From the NCBI RefSeq assembly GCF_030249845.1, contig NZ_JANURM010000002.1, positions 248,001 to 312,000 on the forward strand: a DNA stretch of 64,000 nucleotides, in the 5' to 3' direction. The position numbers and the translations under genes were made by a program. Below, piece by piece: positions 43,347 through 53,185 of the stretch. Positions within the stretch are counted from its first letter, which is position 1. Each line of letters begins with the position of its first letter. The stretch is from Campylobacter gastrosuis. Its GTDB lineage: Bacteria; Campylobacterota; Campylobacteria; Campylobacterales; Campylobacteraceae. The notes under the pieces are model-generated. The model did no database searches. It saw only the letters and a program-made list of their open reading frames with translations, and was not told the origin of the DNA.

Positions 43347-45507
43347 TATCTTTTTAGAGCAGTTAATTAGCCAAATTATTGAGATTAAAAGCGTTACAAA
43401 CGCCCAAAATTTGCTCTTTTCACTCTATGAGCCAACTTATAGGCTAGAAAAAGCAATAGATAAATGTATCACGCTTCACGCAGGGCAATACAGAAAGAGT
43501 GGCGAGCCTTACGCTATCCACCCGATTTTAGTCGCTTGCATTGTCGCTTATATGGGTGGCGATGAGAATATGCTAATTGCTGCCATACTTCACGATGTCG
43601 TTGAAGATACCGACGCCACGCAAGATGATGTCAGGGCTGAATTTGGCGAAGAGGTGGCAAAATTAGTTGAAGCACTCACAAAAATCGTAACAATCAGAGA
43701 AGATAAGCTAGTTAGTTCAAGCAGTAATGAAAAACTAGCAAGCTCAGCCCTTACATTTAGAAAAATGCTCTTAGTTTCTATTGAAGATATCAGGGCGTTA
43801 GTCATTAAGCTTTGCGACAGACTTCATAATATGCTAACTCTTGACGCACTTCGCCCAGAAAAGCAAAAGCGAATCGCCGAAGAGACGCTAATGGTCTATG
43901 CACCAATCGCACACAGGCTTGGAATTTCATCAATTAAAAATATCCTTGAAGATTTAAGCTTTAAGTATATCCTGCCAGATGAATATGCTAAAATTGACAG
44001 CTATTTAAACGACCACAAACAGCAACTAGCCCTAAAACTCAACGCCTTTTACGATAAGGTAACGCAAATTTTACTTCAAAACGGCTTTTCAGAAAACAAC
44101 TTTGAAATGCAAAAACGCATAAAGCACCACTACTCAATCTACCTAAAAATGCAACGAAAAGGTTTTAGCATTGAAGAGGTGCTTGATTTACTAGCCATTC
44201 GCATTATCGTAAATGACCCGCTTGATTGTTACCTTGCACTTGGCTGTTTGCACATAAATTTTAATCCGCTAATCTCACGTTTTAAAGACTATATCGCCCT
44301 GCCAAAACAAAATGGCTATCAAACGATACACACAACAATTTTTGATGATAAGAGCATTTTTGAGATTCAAATTAGAAGCTACGATATGCATAAGACCGCA
44401 GAATACGGCGTTGCGGCACATTGGAAGTATAAAGGTGGCAGTCTTTTAAATCCAAAACTTGACTGGCTAAATGATATTAGTATGCAAAATGAAGCTGAAA
44501 ATAACCCAGAAGAGCTTTATGAATACGCAAAAGACAGCCTTTACATTGAAGATATTGCCGTTTATTCGCCAAAAGGCGGAATTTTCACCCTGCCACGTGG
44601 TGCCACTGCACTTGATTACGCATATGAAATTCACACCGAAATTGGACTTTATGCAAAAGAAGCTTACGTAAATCGCATAAAAGTGCCACTTTTAACCGAG
44701 CTTAAAAACGGCGATATCGTTCGGATTGTAACTGATGATGAGCCAAAATATCGCTGTTCGTGGATAAATAGCGTAAAAACCGGCAAGGCAAAGGCGACAA
44801 TAAGATCGCTTTGTAAGCAAAAAATGCGTGAGCTAAATCACAAAATCGCAATTGAAATTTTAAGCGGAATTTTTGATGTTTTACCAGAGAAAATTTCAAA
44901 ATGGATTGAAGTTGAAGATTTAAGCAAGAAAATTTTTCGCATTGCAACCGATTCAATCTACCTGCAAGAGGTCGTAAATATCTTTAAAAAACATATGAAA
45001 AAAGAGCGTGCCTTCGTGCTTAGCATAGGCGATAAATACAGCGTTAAAAAGCAAAAATTTGAAAATATCGTAATCTACTCAAATCACAAAATAACAAACG
45101 TTGAGTTTGATTACTGCTGTAACCCAAAAAGAGGCGATAGCATTGTCGGATTTAGAAACGGACACAACGTGCTAGTTCATCACAAGCTTTGCGAAAGAGC
45201 AAATAAGATGATAGGCAAAAACGAAATGGCGTTTGTAAAATGGACAAAAATCGCCCCACACCGCTACAAAATCATCTTAAATTTAGAAAACCGCAAAGGT
45301 GCTTTGGCTGAATTTTTAACCTTTTTAGCAAGGCTTGGCGTAAATGTCGCAACGATAAATTTAAACGAAAGTGGCGATATTTCGCGAAATTACTTTGTTT
45401 TAAGCGTTGAAATTAGCGAAAATATCAGTGCTGATGATGTCAAAGAGCGATTAAAAGAGCGTTATAAAATCATTGATTTTACCTCACAAGATGACGCTTA
45501 CAATTAA
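43333..45507 (+). CDS. spoT: Bifunctional (p)ppGpp synthetase/hydrolase
   Basis: Single RelA/SpoT homologue of the type found in Campylobacter. The 724-residue protein has a hydrolase HD domain with HAGQYRKSGEPYAIHP (about 48-63) and AAILHDVVEDTDAT (about 82-95), a synthetase domain with RFKDYIALPKQNGYQTIHTT (about 316-335), a TGS domain (about 405-465) and a C-terminal ACT domain (about 645-720). The start is TTG at 43333 within rpoZ, supported by AGAGG 6 nt upstream; no ATG lies close in frame. Works with the DksA-like and omega proteins elsewhere in the window. Confidence 0.95.
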   Translation: MKQNSIFLEQLISQIIEIKSVTNAQNLLFSLYEPTYRLEKAIDKCITLHAGQYRKSGEPYAIHPILVACIVAYMGGDENMLIAAILHDVVEDTDATQDDVRAEFGEEVAKLVEALTKIVTIREDKLVSSSSNEKLASSALTFRKMLLVSIEDIRALVIKLCDRLHNMLTLDALRPEKQKRIAEETLMVYAPIAHRLGISSIKNILEDLSFKYILPDEYAKIDSYLNDHKQQLALKLNAFYDKVTQILLQNGFSENNFEMQKRIKHHYSIYLKMQRKGFSIEEVLDLLAIRIIVNDPLDCYLALGCLHINFNPLISRFKDYIALPKQNGYQTIHTTIFDDKSIFEIQIRSYDMHKTAEYGVAAHWKYKGGSLLNPKLDWLNDISMQNEAENNPEELYEYAKDSLYIEDIAVYSPKGGIFTLPRGATALDYAYEIHTEIGLYAKEAYVNRIKVPLLTELKNGDIVRIVTDDEPKYRCSWINSVKTGKAKATIRSLCKQKMRELNHKIAIEILSGIFDVLPEKISKWIEVEDLSKKIFRIATDSIYLQEVVNIFKKHMKKERAFVLSIGDKYSVKKQKFENIVIYSNHKITNVEFDYCCNPKRGDSIVGFRNGHNVLVHHKLCERANKMIGKNEMAFVKWTKIAPHRYKIILNLENRKGALAEFLTFLARLGVNVATINLNESGDISRNYFVLSVEISENISADDVKERLKERYKIIDFTSQDDAYN

Positions 45508-45522
45508 ATTTAAAGGATAAAA

Positions 45523-46728
45523 ATGGTTGATATTAACAGGATAATTAGCGAGTTAAAGCGTGGAGTTGCCGAGATTATTGATGAAGAAAGGGTCGTTAGT
45601 TTAGTTAAAAATTTCTACGAAAAGGGCGAAAATTTCTACGTAAAAGCTGGATTTGACCCAACAGCACCAGATTTGCATTTAGGGCATTCTGTCGTGCTTA
45701 CAAAAATGGCTTTTTTGCAAAAACACGGAGCTATCGTTCAGTTTTTAATCGGCGATTTTACAGGGCAAATTGGCGATCCATCAGGCAAATCAGCCACGAG
45801 AAAAAAGCTTGATAAAGCACAGGTTTTAAAAAATGCAAAAACCTACGAAGAGCAAGTTTTTAAAATTTTAGACCCAGAAAAAACCATAATAATGTTTAAC
45901 TCAACTTGGTGCAACGAGCTTGGTGCAGCTGGCATTATTGAGCTTACAAGCACCTTTGCCGTGGCTAGAATGTTAGAGCGAGATGACTTTGAGAAGCGAT
46001 ATAAGGCTGGGAATTCCATATCAATTAGCGAGTTTATGTATCCGCTTTTACAGGGTTATGACAGCGTGGCAATGAAGTGCGATATTGAAATGGGTGGAAC
46101 GGATCAGAAATTTAACCTTTTAATGGGTCGCACACTTCAAAGAACCTACAACATCGGCAAAGAACAAGCTGTGATTATGATGCCACTTCTTGAAGGGCTT
46201 GACGGAGTCAATAAAATGAGCAAAAGCCTTGGCAACTACATCGGCGTAACCGACCCAGCTAACGATATGTTTGCAAAAACTCTAAGCATTTCAGATGAGC
46301 TTATGTGGCGTTGGTATGAGCTACTTAGCATAAAATCAAACGATGAAATTTCAAAGCTAAAAGATTCTGTTAATAACGGCACGTATCATCCAAAAAAGGC
46401 AAAAGAGGATTTAGCGCTTGAAATCACGGCTCGTTATCACGGCGATGAAATGGCACAAAATGCAAAGGCTGAGTTTGATAAAATTCACTCTGAGAATAAA
46501 ATCCCAACCGAGCTTGACGAATTTAGCACAAATGCCCCAGCTTGGGTCGTAGAAGCATTAGTTTTATGCAAACTAAGTCCTACAAACTCACAAGCGCGCC
46601 GCGATATAAACGCAAATGCCGTCAGCATAAATCAGCAAAAGATCTCTGACGAGCAACTAAAACTTGGCGTTGGCGAATATATTTTGCAAGTTGGCAAACG
46701 AAAATTTGCAAAGTTAAAGGTAATTTAA
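45523..46728 (+). CDS. tyrS: Tyrosyl-tRNA synthetase
   Basis: Class I aminoacyl-tRNA synthetase. The 401-residue protein has the HIGH-type motif DLHLGHSVV (about 50-58), substrate binding PLLQGYDSVAMKCDIEMGGTDQKFN, the KMSKS motif (about 230-234) and a C-terminal S4-like RNA-binding domain (about 340-400). Length is normal. The ATG has AAAGGAT upstream; TAATG joins it to the next gene. Confidence 0.96.
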   Translation: MVDINRIISELKRGVAEIIDEERVVSLVKNFYEKGENFYVKAGFDPTAPDLHLGHSVVLTKMAFLQKHGAIVQFLIGDFTGQIGDPSGKSATRKKLDKAQVLKNAKTYEEQVFKILDPEKTIIMFNSTWCNELGAAGIIELTSTFAVARMLERDDFEKRYKAGNSISISEFMYPLLQGYDSVAMKCDIEMGGTDQKFNLLMGRTLQRTYNIGKEQAVIMMPLLEGLDGVNKMSKSLGNYIGVTDPANDMFAKTLSISDELMWRWYELLSIKSNDEISKLKDSVNNGTYHPKKAKEDLALEITARYHGDEMAQNAKAEFDKIHSENKIPTELDEFSTNAPAWVVEALVLCKLSPTNSQARRDINANAVSINQQKISDEQLKLGVGEYILQVGKRKFAKLKVI

Positions 46729-47819
46729 TGCAATCTGTAAAAATAGGCAAATATGAGATAAAATATCCAATAATTCAAGGCGGTATGGGGCTTGGCATAA
46801 GCTGGGACAAGCTAGCTGGCAATGTCAGTCTAAATGGCGGTCTTGGCGTGATTAGCTCGGTTGGCACTGGTTATTATGAAAATAGAGCTCACATTGACAA
46901 GGAGCTAAACGCAAAACCCTTTGGTAGCGAGAATTTCTACTCCACAAAGGGACTAAGAGCCGTCATCGCAAACGCTCGTAAAATTTGTGGCGACTTGCCA
47001 CTAGCAGCAAACATAATGTATGCAGCAAACGACTACGCAAGAGTCGTAAAAGATGCTTGCGAGGCTGGTTTTAATATCATCATCTCAGGTGCTGGACTGC
47101 CTACAAACTTGCCAGAATTTACTCAAAATTTCAAAGATGTCGCCCTAGTGCCAATCGTAAGCTCGGCAAAAGCCCTAAAAATCATATGCAAACGCTGGAT
47201 GCAACGCTACGAGCGACTACCTGACGCCGTTGTGCTTGAAGGTCCGCTAAGTGGCGGTCATCAGGGCTTTACCTACGAGCAGTGCTTAGATCCAGCCTAT
47301 CAGCTTGAAAATTTAATCAAACCAGTAAAAGATGAGATCGCCCAGTGGGGTAGCTTCCCGCTCTTTGTCGCTGGTGGAATTTGGGATAAAAACGACATTG
47401 ACAAAGTCATCTCACTTGGTGCAAACGGCGTTCAAATGGGCACTCGCTTTATTGGCACACACGAATGCGACGCAAGTCTTGGCTTTAAAGAGGTGCTAAT
47501 AAACGCCAAAAAAGAGGACATTGAGCTGATTAAAAGCCCAGTTGGCTACCCAGCACGTGGGATTAGGACTAATTTATTAAATTTAGTTGATAAGCGACAA
47601 GGCCCTAAAATTCAGTGCATAAGCAACTGCGTAAGCCCTTGCGGGCGTGGCAAAGAGGCAAAAATGGTCGGATACTGCATAGCTGACAGACTTTTTGACG
47701 CATTTAGCGGCAAAAAAGAGAGCGGACTATTTTTTAGCGGTGCAAACGGCTACCGATTAAATGAGATTATTAGCGTTAAAGAGCTGTTTAAAAAGCTCAT
47801 AGAAGGCGAAAATGATTAG
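46728..47819 (+). CDS. NAD(P)H-dependent flavin oxidoreductase (nitronate monooxygenase/FabK-like)
   Basis: A 363-residue FMN-binding TIM barrel: KYPIIQGGMGLGISWDKLAGNVS (about 12-34), MYAANDYARVVKDACEAG, ISGAGLPTNLPE, LEGPLSGGHQGFT (about 167-179), VAGGIWDKNDI (about 220-230) and GANGVQMGTRFIGTHEC (about 236-252). This is the nitronate monooxygenase/2-nitropropane dioxygenase superfamily, close to FabK enoyl-ACP reductase. A C-terminal Cys cluster (CISNCVSPCGRG, about 292-303) is unusual for FabK and may bind a metal or iron-sulfur centre. Coupled to tyrS (TAATG) and to amiA (8-nt overlap). Exact substrate unknown. Confidence 0.88.
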   Translation: MQSVKIGKYEIKYPIIQGGMGLGISWDKLAGNVSLNGGLGVISSVGTGYYENRAHIDKELNAKPFGSENFYSTKGLRAVIANARKICGDLPLAANIMYAANDYARVVKDACEAGFNIIISGAGLPTNLPEFTQNFKDVALVPIVSSAKALKIICKRWMQRYERLPDAVVLEGPLSGGHQGFTYEQCLDPAYQLENLIKPVKDEIAQWGSFPLFVAGGIWDKNDIDKVISLGANGVQMGTRFIGTHECDASLGFKEVLINAKKEDIELIKSPVGYPARGIRTNLLNLVDKRQGPKIQCISNCVSPCGRGKEAKMVGYCIADRLFDAFSGKKESGLFFSGANGYRLNEIISVKELFKKLIEGEND

Positions 47820-49155
47820 AGTTTTACTTGCGATTTTACTATTTTTAAGCACGATTTTTGCAAACGCAACCTTTGAAAATTTTGATAAGAATTTTAAAAA
47901 TGCACCAAAACAAACGAAGCAAAAAATTCACAACGAGCTTAAAAATTTATACGTAAAATCGCTTGTAGGCAATGATTTAGAGCTACAAAAAGGCGCATTA
48001 AATCGCCTAATCATCAGCTCAAAAGCCCTAAATTTAAACGCAAACGAATATCAAAAAGATTTAGCAGATTTATCAAAACAAGCCACCACAAAACTACCAT
48101 ATCTTTTAAGTGCCACAAAGGGCGAAAACGCCCTAGTTTTAAAATTTAACCAGCCGATTTTGGCAAAAAATATAAAAATTTTCACCCTAAATGACAAAAA
48201 TGGATTTAGAAATGTCATTGATATAAACGCCATTTTAAACGGCAAACCGCTAAGTTATACAAATTTCATCACAAAAGAGATAAACATTGCCCAAAACAAC
48301 AAGCAAACAATCAGAATCGTCTTTAAAGACAAAGCCCAAAAAAATATAGACGCAAAAATAGATGAAAATTTATTGATAATCGCTACTAAAAATTTTATCT
48401 CAAACGAGAGCCTAACTAAACCAATAGCAAAGCAAAAACCACTGCCACAAAAGGCACAGCCAAAGCAGGTTAGAGCATTAAAAACCATAGTCATTGACCC
48501 CGGTCACGGAGGCACGGATCCGGGCGCGATAAATGGCAAACTACAAGAAAAAACGGCAGTTTTACAGGTGGCAAAACGGCTTGGCAACGAGCTAAAAAGC
48601 AGAGGTTATAAAATTTTTTACACAAGAGATAATGACTTTTTTATAAATTTACGCTCACGCACAAAAATGGCAAACGATAAATCCGCCGATCTTTTTGTTT
48701 CAATCCACGCAAACGCCGCTCCAAACGCACAAAAAGCAGCCACAATGCGTGGAGTTGAAACATTTTTCTTATCCCCAGCAAGAAGCGAAAGAAGCAAAAA
48801 CGCAGCCGCATTAGAGAATAAATCTGACATTGAAGAGATGGATTTTTTCTCAAAGCAGACCTTTTTAAATTTCTTAAATCGCGAAAAAATCATCGCTTCA
48901 AACAAGCTTGGTATTGATATACAATCTCAAATTTTAAGCAGTCTAAAAAATAAGCGTTATCAAGTAATAGACGGCGGAGTTAGAGAAGCACCATTTTGGG
49001 TGCTTGTGGGTGCTTTAATGCCAGCGGTTTTAATTGAAATTGGCTACATAACCCACCCAGTTGAGGGCAAAATGCTTTTTGATGAACGTTATCAAGAGAG
49101 CCTAGCACAAGGCATTGCAAACGGCGTTGATGAGTATTTTAACAAAAACAAATGA
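47812..49155 (+). CDS. amiA: N-acetylmuramoyl-L-alanine amidase (AmiA/AmiC type)
   Basis: Cuts the amide bond between the glycan and stem peptide in the periplasm, separating daughter cells. The 447-residue protein has a signal peptide (MIRVLLAILLFLSTIFANA), an AMIN-like domain (about 100-210), and the Amidase_3 domain (about 222-447) with zinc ligands in DPGHGG (His), LQEK (Glu), and VSIHANAAP (His), and the catalytic Glu in LIEIGYITHP (about 402-411). Present in the same block as FtsEX and the EnvC-like activator. Overlaps mnmC by 4 nt. Confidence 0.94.
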   Translation: MIRVLLAILLFLSTIFANATFENFDKNFKNAPKQTKQKIHNELKNLYVKSLVGNDLELQKGALNRLIISSKALNLNANEYQKDLADLSKQATTKLPYLLSATKGENALVLKFNQPILAKNIKIFTLNDKNGFRNVIDINAILNGKPLSYTNFITKEINIAQNNKQTIRIVFKDKAQKNIDAKIDENLLIIATKNFISNESLTKPIAKQKPLPQKAQPKQVRALKTIVIDPGHGGTDPGAINGKLQEKTAVLQVAKRLGNELKSRGYKIFYTRDNDFFINLRSRTKMANDKSADLFVSIHANAAPNAQKAATMRGVETFFLSPARSERSKNAAALENKSDIEEMDFFSKQTFLNFLNREKIIASNKLGIDIQSQILSSLKNKRYQVIDGGVREAPFWVLVGALMPAVLIEIGYITHPVEGKMLFDERYQESLAQGIANGVDEYFNKNK

Positions 49156-51005
49156 GATACGCCACGCTAAATTTCAAGGGCGAAACCGCCTTTAACGCCG
49201 AGTTTGACGACATTTATTTTAACACTCAAAAGCCAGAAAAAGAGAGCGAATTTGTTTTTACTAGCGTTTTTGACACGCTTTTAGACACAAAAGATAGTTT
49301 TATCGTAGGCGAGGCTGGGTTTGGTGCTGGGCTAAATTTTCTAACGCTTTGTGCTAAATTTTTAAAAACAGACAAAAAACTTCACTACGTTAGCATTGAA
49401 AAAACGCCATTTTGCGTTGATGATTTGGCTAAAATTTATCAAAAACTTGGCGTTTTTAAGGGCTTAGTTAAACGGCTAATTAAAATTTATCCGCCATTAA
49501 GTAGCGGAATTTTTCGCTTAGAATTTCATAAAAATATCACGCTTGATCTCTGTTTTGGCGAGATTTTTGATACGCTAAAAGAGCTTGATTTTAAGGCTGA
49601 TGTTTGGTTTTTAGACGGCTTTTCGCCCGCTAAAAATCCGCAAATGTGGAGCGATGAAGTAATGAGCGAAATTGCAAGGCTAACACGCCAAAATGGCGTA
49701 GTTTGCACCTACTCATCGGCAAAAATCGTGCGTGAAAATTTAGAAAAAAATGGCTTTTTAGTCACACTTTTAAAGGGTTATGCCAAAAAACGCCAAATGA
49801 TTAGGGCTGTGCTTAAAAATCAGCCAAAAGATGATATAAAATTCTCATATTTTTCTCGCCCACAAAGCGATGAAAATCTAAAAAATGCCCTGATAATTGG
49901 CGGTGGCGTGGCTGGGATTTTAACGGCGATTGAGCTAAAAAAACTTGGGCTAAACGTGAAAATAGCCGAAAAAATGAACGAAGTAGCCACAAATGGGTCA
50001 AGCAATTTAAGCGGAATTTTAATGCCACTCATCACAAAAAACGGCGTGAAACTTGGTGCTATGCACAAAAATGCCTTTTTAAACGCAAGCTCATTTTACA
50101 AGCAAAACGCCCCAAAATCGGTAGCAAAATTCACTGGCTGTGCCGATTACGCTTACGATGAAACCCTTATTAAACGCTACAAGGACGCCACGCTAAATGA
50201 CGCTCATATTTACGAATTTAACGAGCAATCATCGCCCTACCCACACATTTTTTGCCACCACTCAGCTTTAATGCACCCAAATAAAATGTGTAAAATTTTA
50301 AGTAAAAATTTACACATTTTATTTAACCACGAATACAAATCGCACAAGCACCTAAAAAACGGCAAAATCAGCGTGAAATTTCAAGATAAAACCACCATAA
50401 AAACCGATATTTTAATATTTTGTTCTGGTAGTCACAGCAAAGAGATTTTTAAAAATCTACCGCTTAGCTTTGTTAGAGGTCAGGTTACGCACATTAAAAC
50501 CAGCTTTAATCCGCCCTGCCCCATAAGTGCAAAAGGCTACATAACCCCTTGCTACAAGGGCGTTTGCGTGGTTGGGGCGACCTACTTGCGAAATGAAATT
50601 TTTAACGCTCCAAAACCAAGCGATGACATAGAAAATTTAGAAAAAATCAGCGAATTTTTAGACAAAAACGAAGTAAAAATTGTAAAATCAAACGTAGCTT
50701 ACAGGAGCTATTCAAGCGACAGAGCTCCCATAATTTCGCCACTTTTTGATGAAAATTTTTACAAAACTACCTACAAAAAGTTATTTTGGCTAAAACACAA
50801 AGGCATCGCAACACCCCCAAAATACGAGCCAAATGTCTATTTAAACATAGCTCACGGCTCACGTGGACTTGGCACAGCAGTGCTTGGGGCAAGGCTGGTG
50901 GCTGATTACATAAAAAATCGCCCACTTTGCATACAAAAATCCCTAGCCTACGAGCTTCACGCCGCTAGATTTTTAATTAGAAAACTAAAAAAGGGACAAG
51001 AATGA
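49152..51005 (+). CDS. mnmC: Bifunctional tRNA mnm5s2U biosynthesis enzyme MnmC
   Basis: Completes 5-methylaminomethyl-2-thiouridine at the tRNA wobble position. The 617-residue protein has an N-terminal methyltransferase domain (about 1-235; GEAGFGAGLNFLTLC near 53-67, and DVWFLDGFSPAKNPQMW near 155-171) and a C-terminal FAD oxidase domain (about 240-600; IIGGGVAGILTAIELKKLGL near 244-263, SSNLSGILMPLITKNGVK). Both halves are complete. Starts with ATGA overlap with amiA and overlaps ribD by 4 nt. Confidence 0.95.
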   Translation: MRYATLNFKGETAFNAEFDDIYFNTQKPEKESEFVFTSVFDTLLDTKDSFIVGEAGFGAGLNFLTLCAKFLKTDKKLHYVSIEKTPFCVDDLAKIYQKLGVFKGLVKRLIKIYPPLSSGIFRLEFHKNITLDLCFGEIFDTLKELDFKADVWFLDGFSPAKNPQMWSDEVMSEIARLTRQNGVVCTYSSAKIVRENLEKNGFLVTLLKGYAKKRQMIRAVLKNQPKDDIKFSYFSRPQSDENLKNALIIGGGVAGILTAIELKKLGLNVKIAEKMNEVATNGSSNLSGILMPLITKNGVKLGAMHKNAFLNASSFYKQNAPKSVAKFTGCADYAYDETLIKRYKDATLNDAHIYEFNEQSSPYPHIFCHHSALMHPNKMCKILSKNLHILFNHEYKSHKHLKNGKISVKFQDKTTIKTDILIFCSGSHSKEIFKNLPLSFVRGQVTHIKTSFNPPCPISAKGYITPCYKGVCVVGATYLRNEIFNAPKPSDDIENLEKISEFLDKNEVKIVKSNVAYRSYSSDRAPIISPLFDENFYKTTYKKLFWLKHKGIATPPKYEPNVYLNIAHGSRGLGTAVLGARLVADYIKNRPLCIQKSLAYELHAARFLIRKLKKGQE

Positions 51006-52072
51006 ACGATGAGTTTTATATGGATTTAGCCATTAAAAAGGCGTGGCAATTTTTGGTTTTAACCTACCCAAACCCAGCCGTTGGGTGCGTGATTTTAGAT
51101 GAAAATGGCAGAATTTTAAGCATTAAAGCACACAAAAAAGCTGGATTTTTACACGCCGAGCCACTTGCGATTTTGTTTGCACTTTTTAGCAAAAATGGCG
51201 AAATTTTAAGCGAGTTTTTAAGGCTTTATAATCAATTTTTTAACACCAATTTTAAAAACCAAAATGAGCTTGAAAACGCCGATTTAGACGCTAAATTTAG
51301 CTATGATTTTATTCTAAAAAATCACTCAAATTTACTAAAAAACGCAACCGCTTACGTTACGCTTGAACCCTGTGCTCATCAGGGCAAAACCCCGCCCTGT
51401 GCAAACCTTTTTGTCGCTTTAAAATTTAAAAGCGTCATCATTAGCCAAAGCGATTTAAACAAAATCGCAAGCGGTGGAGCAAAAATTTTAAAAGACGCTG
51501 GGATCGCCGTAAAAATGGGTGTTTTAAACGATGAAGGCAAGAAGCTTTTAGAGCCTTTTGTCTCGTGGCAGAGCGGGAATTTTAGCTTTTTTAAACTTGC
51601 CATTTCAAAAAACGGCGTGGCAACTGGCGGGATAATCTCAAACCTAAAAAGCAGAACTCACGCTCACGAATTAAGGGGCGTTTTAGACCTTTTAATAATT
51701 GGCGGCAACAGCGTAAGAACCGACCGCCCAAGACTTGATGCAAGACTGGCAAATGCCAAAGCCCCAGACGTGCTAATCTACTCAAAAAGAGATGATTTTG
51801 ATAAAACGATACCGCTATTTAATGTGCCAAATAGGGGCGTAAAAATTTCAAATAGTTTATGTAATTTAAATGCAAAGTTAATAATGTATGAGGGCGGAGA
51901 AAATCTTTTAAAAGAGATGATTAATCATAAAATTTCTAATTTAAAATGGCTTTTAATCTATCAAAGCAGTCAGTTTAAAACTGGCAGAAATGTTATGTTA
52001 GATTTTAGTTTAAATCCGCTTTTTCAGAGCAAAATTGATGATGGAATTTATGGGTGGTATGAGTTATGTTAA
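51002..52072 (+). CDS. ribD: Riboflavin biosynthesis deaminase/reductase RibD
   Basis: Deaminates and reduces the pyrimidine intermediate in riboflavin synthesis. The 356-residue protein has the deaminase zinc motifs HAE (about 49-51) and LEPCAHQGKTPPCAN (about 122-136), then a reductase domain (about 195-356) with a shortened C-terminus. The HAE and PC motifs are about 75 residues apart here, against about 25 in most RibD proteins, because of an insertion of roughly 40-50 residues (about 63-110). Both catalytic Cys are kept. Overlaps mnmC and the phosphoesterase gene. Confidence 0.9.
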   Translation: MNDEFYMDLAIKKAWQFLVLTYPNPAVGCVILDENGRILSIKAHKKAGFLHAEPLAILFALFSKNGEILSEFLRLYNQFFNTNFKNQNELENADLDAKFSYDFILKNHSNLLKNATAYVTLEPCAHQGKTPPCANLFVALKFKSVIISQSDLNKIASGGAKILKDAGIAVKMGVLNDEGKKLLEPFVSWQSGNFSFFKLAISKNGVATGGIISNLKSRTHAHELRGVLDLLIIGGNSVRTDRPRLDARLANAKAPDVLIYSKRDDFDKTIPLFNVPNRGVKISNSLCNLNAKLIMYEGGENLLKEMINHKISNLKWLLIYQSSQFKTGRNVMLDFSLNPLFQSKIDDGIYGWYELC

Positions 52073-53184
52073 GATGGTTATTTGTCGTTGTAGTCGCATT
52101 TGTCGCTGGGGTTTTGCTAAATTTTTATGCATACAAAAGATTTTTTAAAAAGATATATTTTTTACAGCCATATCTAAAATTTATCCGCCCTATTTTTTAT
52201 CTAATTAGCATTTTAGAGCTTATTTTTATCCTTTCAGTTTTAGTAAATTTTAGGCTCTCACTCTTTGTTTATCTAGCTGGTGCTACACTGCTTGGATTTA
52301 GCTGGTTTATGTTTTGTATCGCTCTTATTTATGATATATTAAGAAGTAGTTTAAGAAAGACAAAATTTAATGCAAACAGGCGGAAATTTATAAAAATCTG
52401 CTTTGATTTAGCATTTTTAATCGCATTTTTTGGCTACTTTTTGCGTGGAGTTTTTACCGCTTTAAGACCGCCAAAAATCACACAAAGGCAGATAAAAATC
52501 AAAAATTTATCACACCCACTTAGAATCGCCTTAATTTCAGACGTTCATATCGGCGAGTTTTTACAAAAAGAATTCCTAGCCACGCTAGTTTATCAAATCA
52601 ATCAAACAAAGCCCGATTTAGTCGCAATTGCAGGCGATTTGGTGGATTTAAGTGCTGATAATATCGGCGATTTTTTAGAGCCACTTAGGGATTTAAAAAG
52701 CACATATGGGACATTTTATGTGCCGGGCAACCACGAGTATTATCACGGCATTGACGGGATTTTAGAGAAAATTTCAGGGGTTGGGGTTACAATTTTAGGC
52801 AACAGCTCAAAAGTCGTTGGTGGCGTGAATTTATGCGGTGTTTATGATTTGGCTGGGGCTAAGTTTGACCACCTAGCACCAGACCTAAATCAAGCCCTAA
52901 AACAGACCAAAAGCACTCTGCCGACAATACTTTTATCACACCAGCCAAAATTTATAAATTCAATGCAAAAGAGCGTGGATTTGGTGCTTTGTGGGCATAC
53001 TCACGCAGGGCAAATTTTCCCTTTTCAGCTCCTAGTTTTGCTTGATCAGCCCTATTTATACGGACTTTATAAACATAATGATAAAATGCAAGTTTATGTA
53101 AGCTCTGGTGCTGGATTTTGGGGGCCACCGGTTAGAATTTTAGCACCAAGTGAGATCGCTATACTTGACTTAATAGGAGATTAA
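52066..53184 (+). CDS. Membrane-anchored calcineurin-like metallophosphoesterase
   Basis: A 372-residue protein with N-terminal transmembrane helices (about 4-22, 40-60, 65-88 and 105-125) and a C-terminal metallophosphoesterase domain (about 145-365). All metal motifs are there: ALISDVHIGEF (about 153-163), AGDLVDL (about 188-194), PGNHEYYHG (about 220-228), LSHQPKF (about 287-293) and LCGHTHAGQIFPF (about 307-319). This resembles YkuE/LpxG-type enzymes. Immediately upstream of psd, so a phospholipid or lipid A substrate is possible but unproven. In C. jejuni the order is the same. Confidence 0.88.
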   Translation: MLRWLFVVVVAFVAGVLLNFYAYKRFFKKIYFLQPYLKFIRPIFYLISILELIFILSVLVNFRLSLFVYLAGATLLGFSWFMFCIALIYDILRSSLRKTKFNANRRKFIKICFDLAFLIAFFGYFLRGVFTALRPPKITQRQIKIKNLSHPLRIALISDVHIGEFLQKEFLATLVYQINQTKPDLVAIAGDLVDLSADNIGDFLEPLRDLKSTYGTFYVPGNHEYYHGIDGILEKISGVGVTILGNSSKVVGGVNLCGVYDLAGAKFDHLAPDLNQALKQTKSTLPTILLSHQPKFINSMQKSVDLVLCGHTHAGQIFPFQLLVLLDQPYLYGLYKHNDKMQVYVSSGAGFWGPPVRILAPSEIAILDLIGD

Positions 53185-53185
53185 A

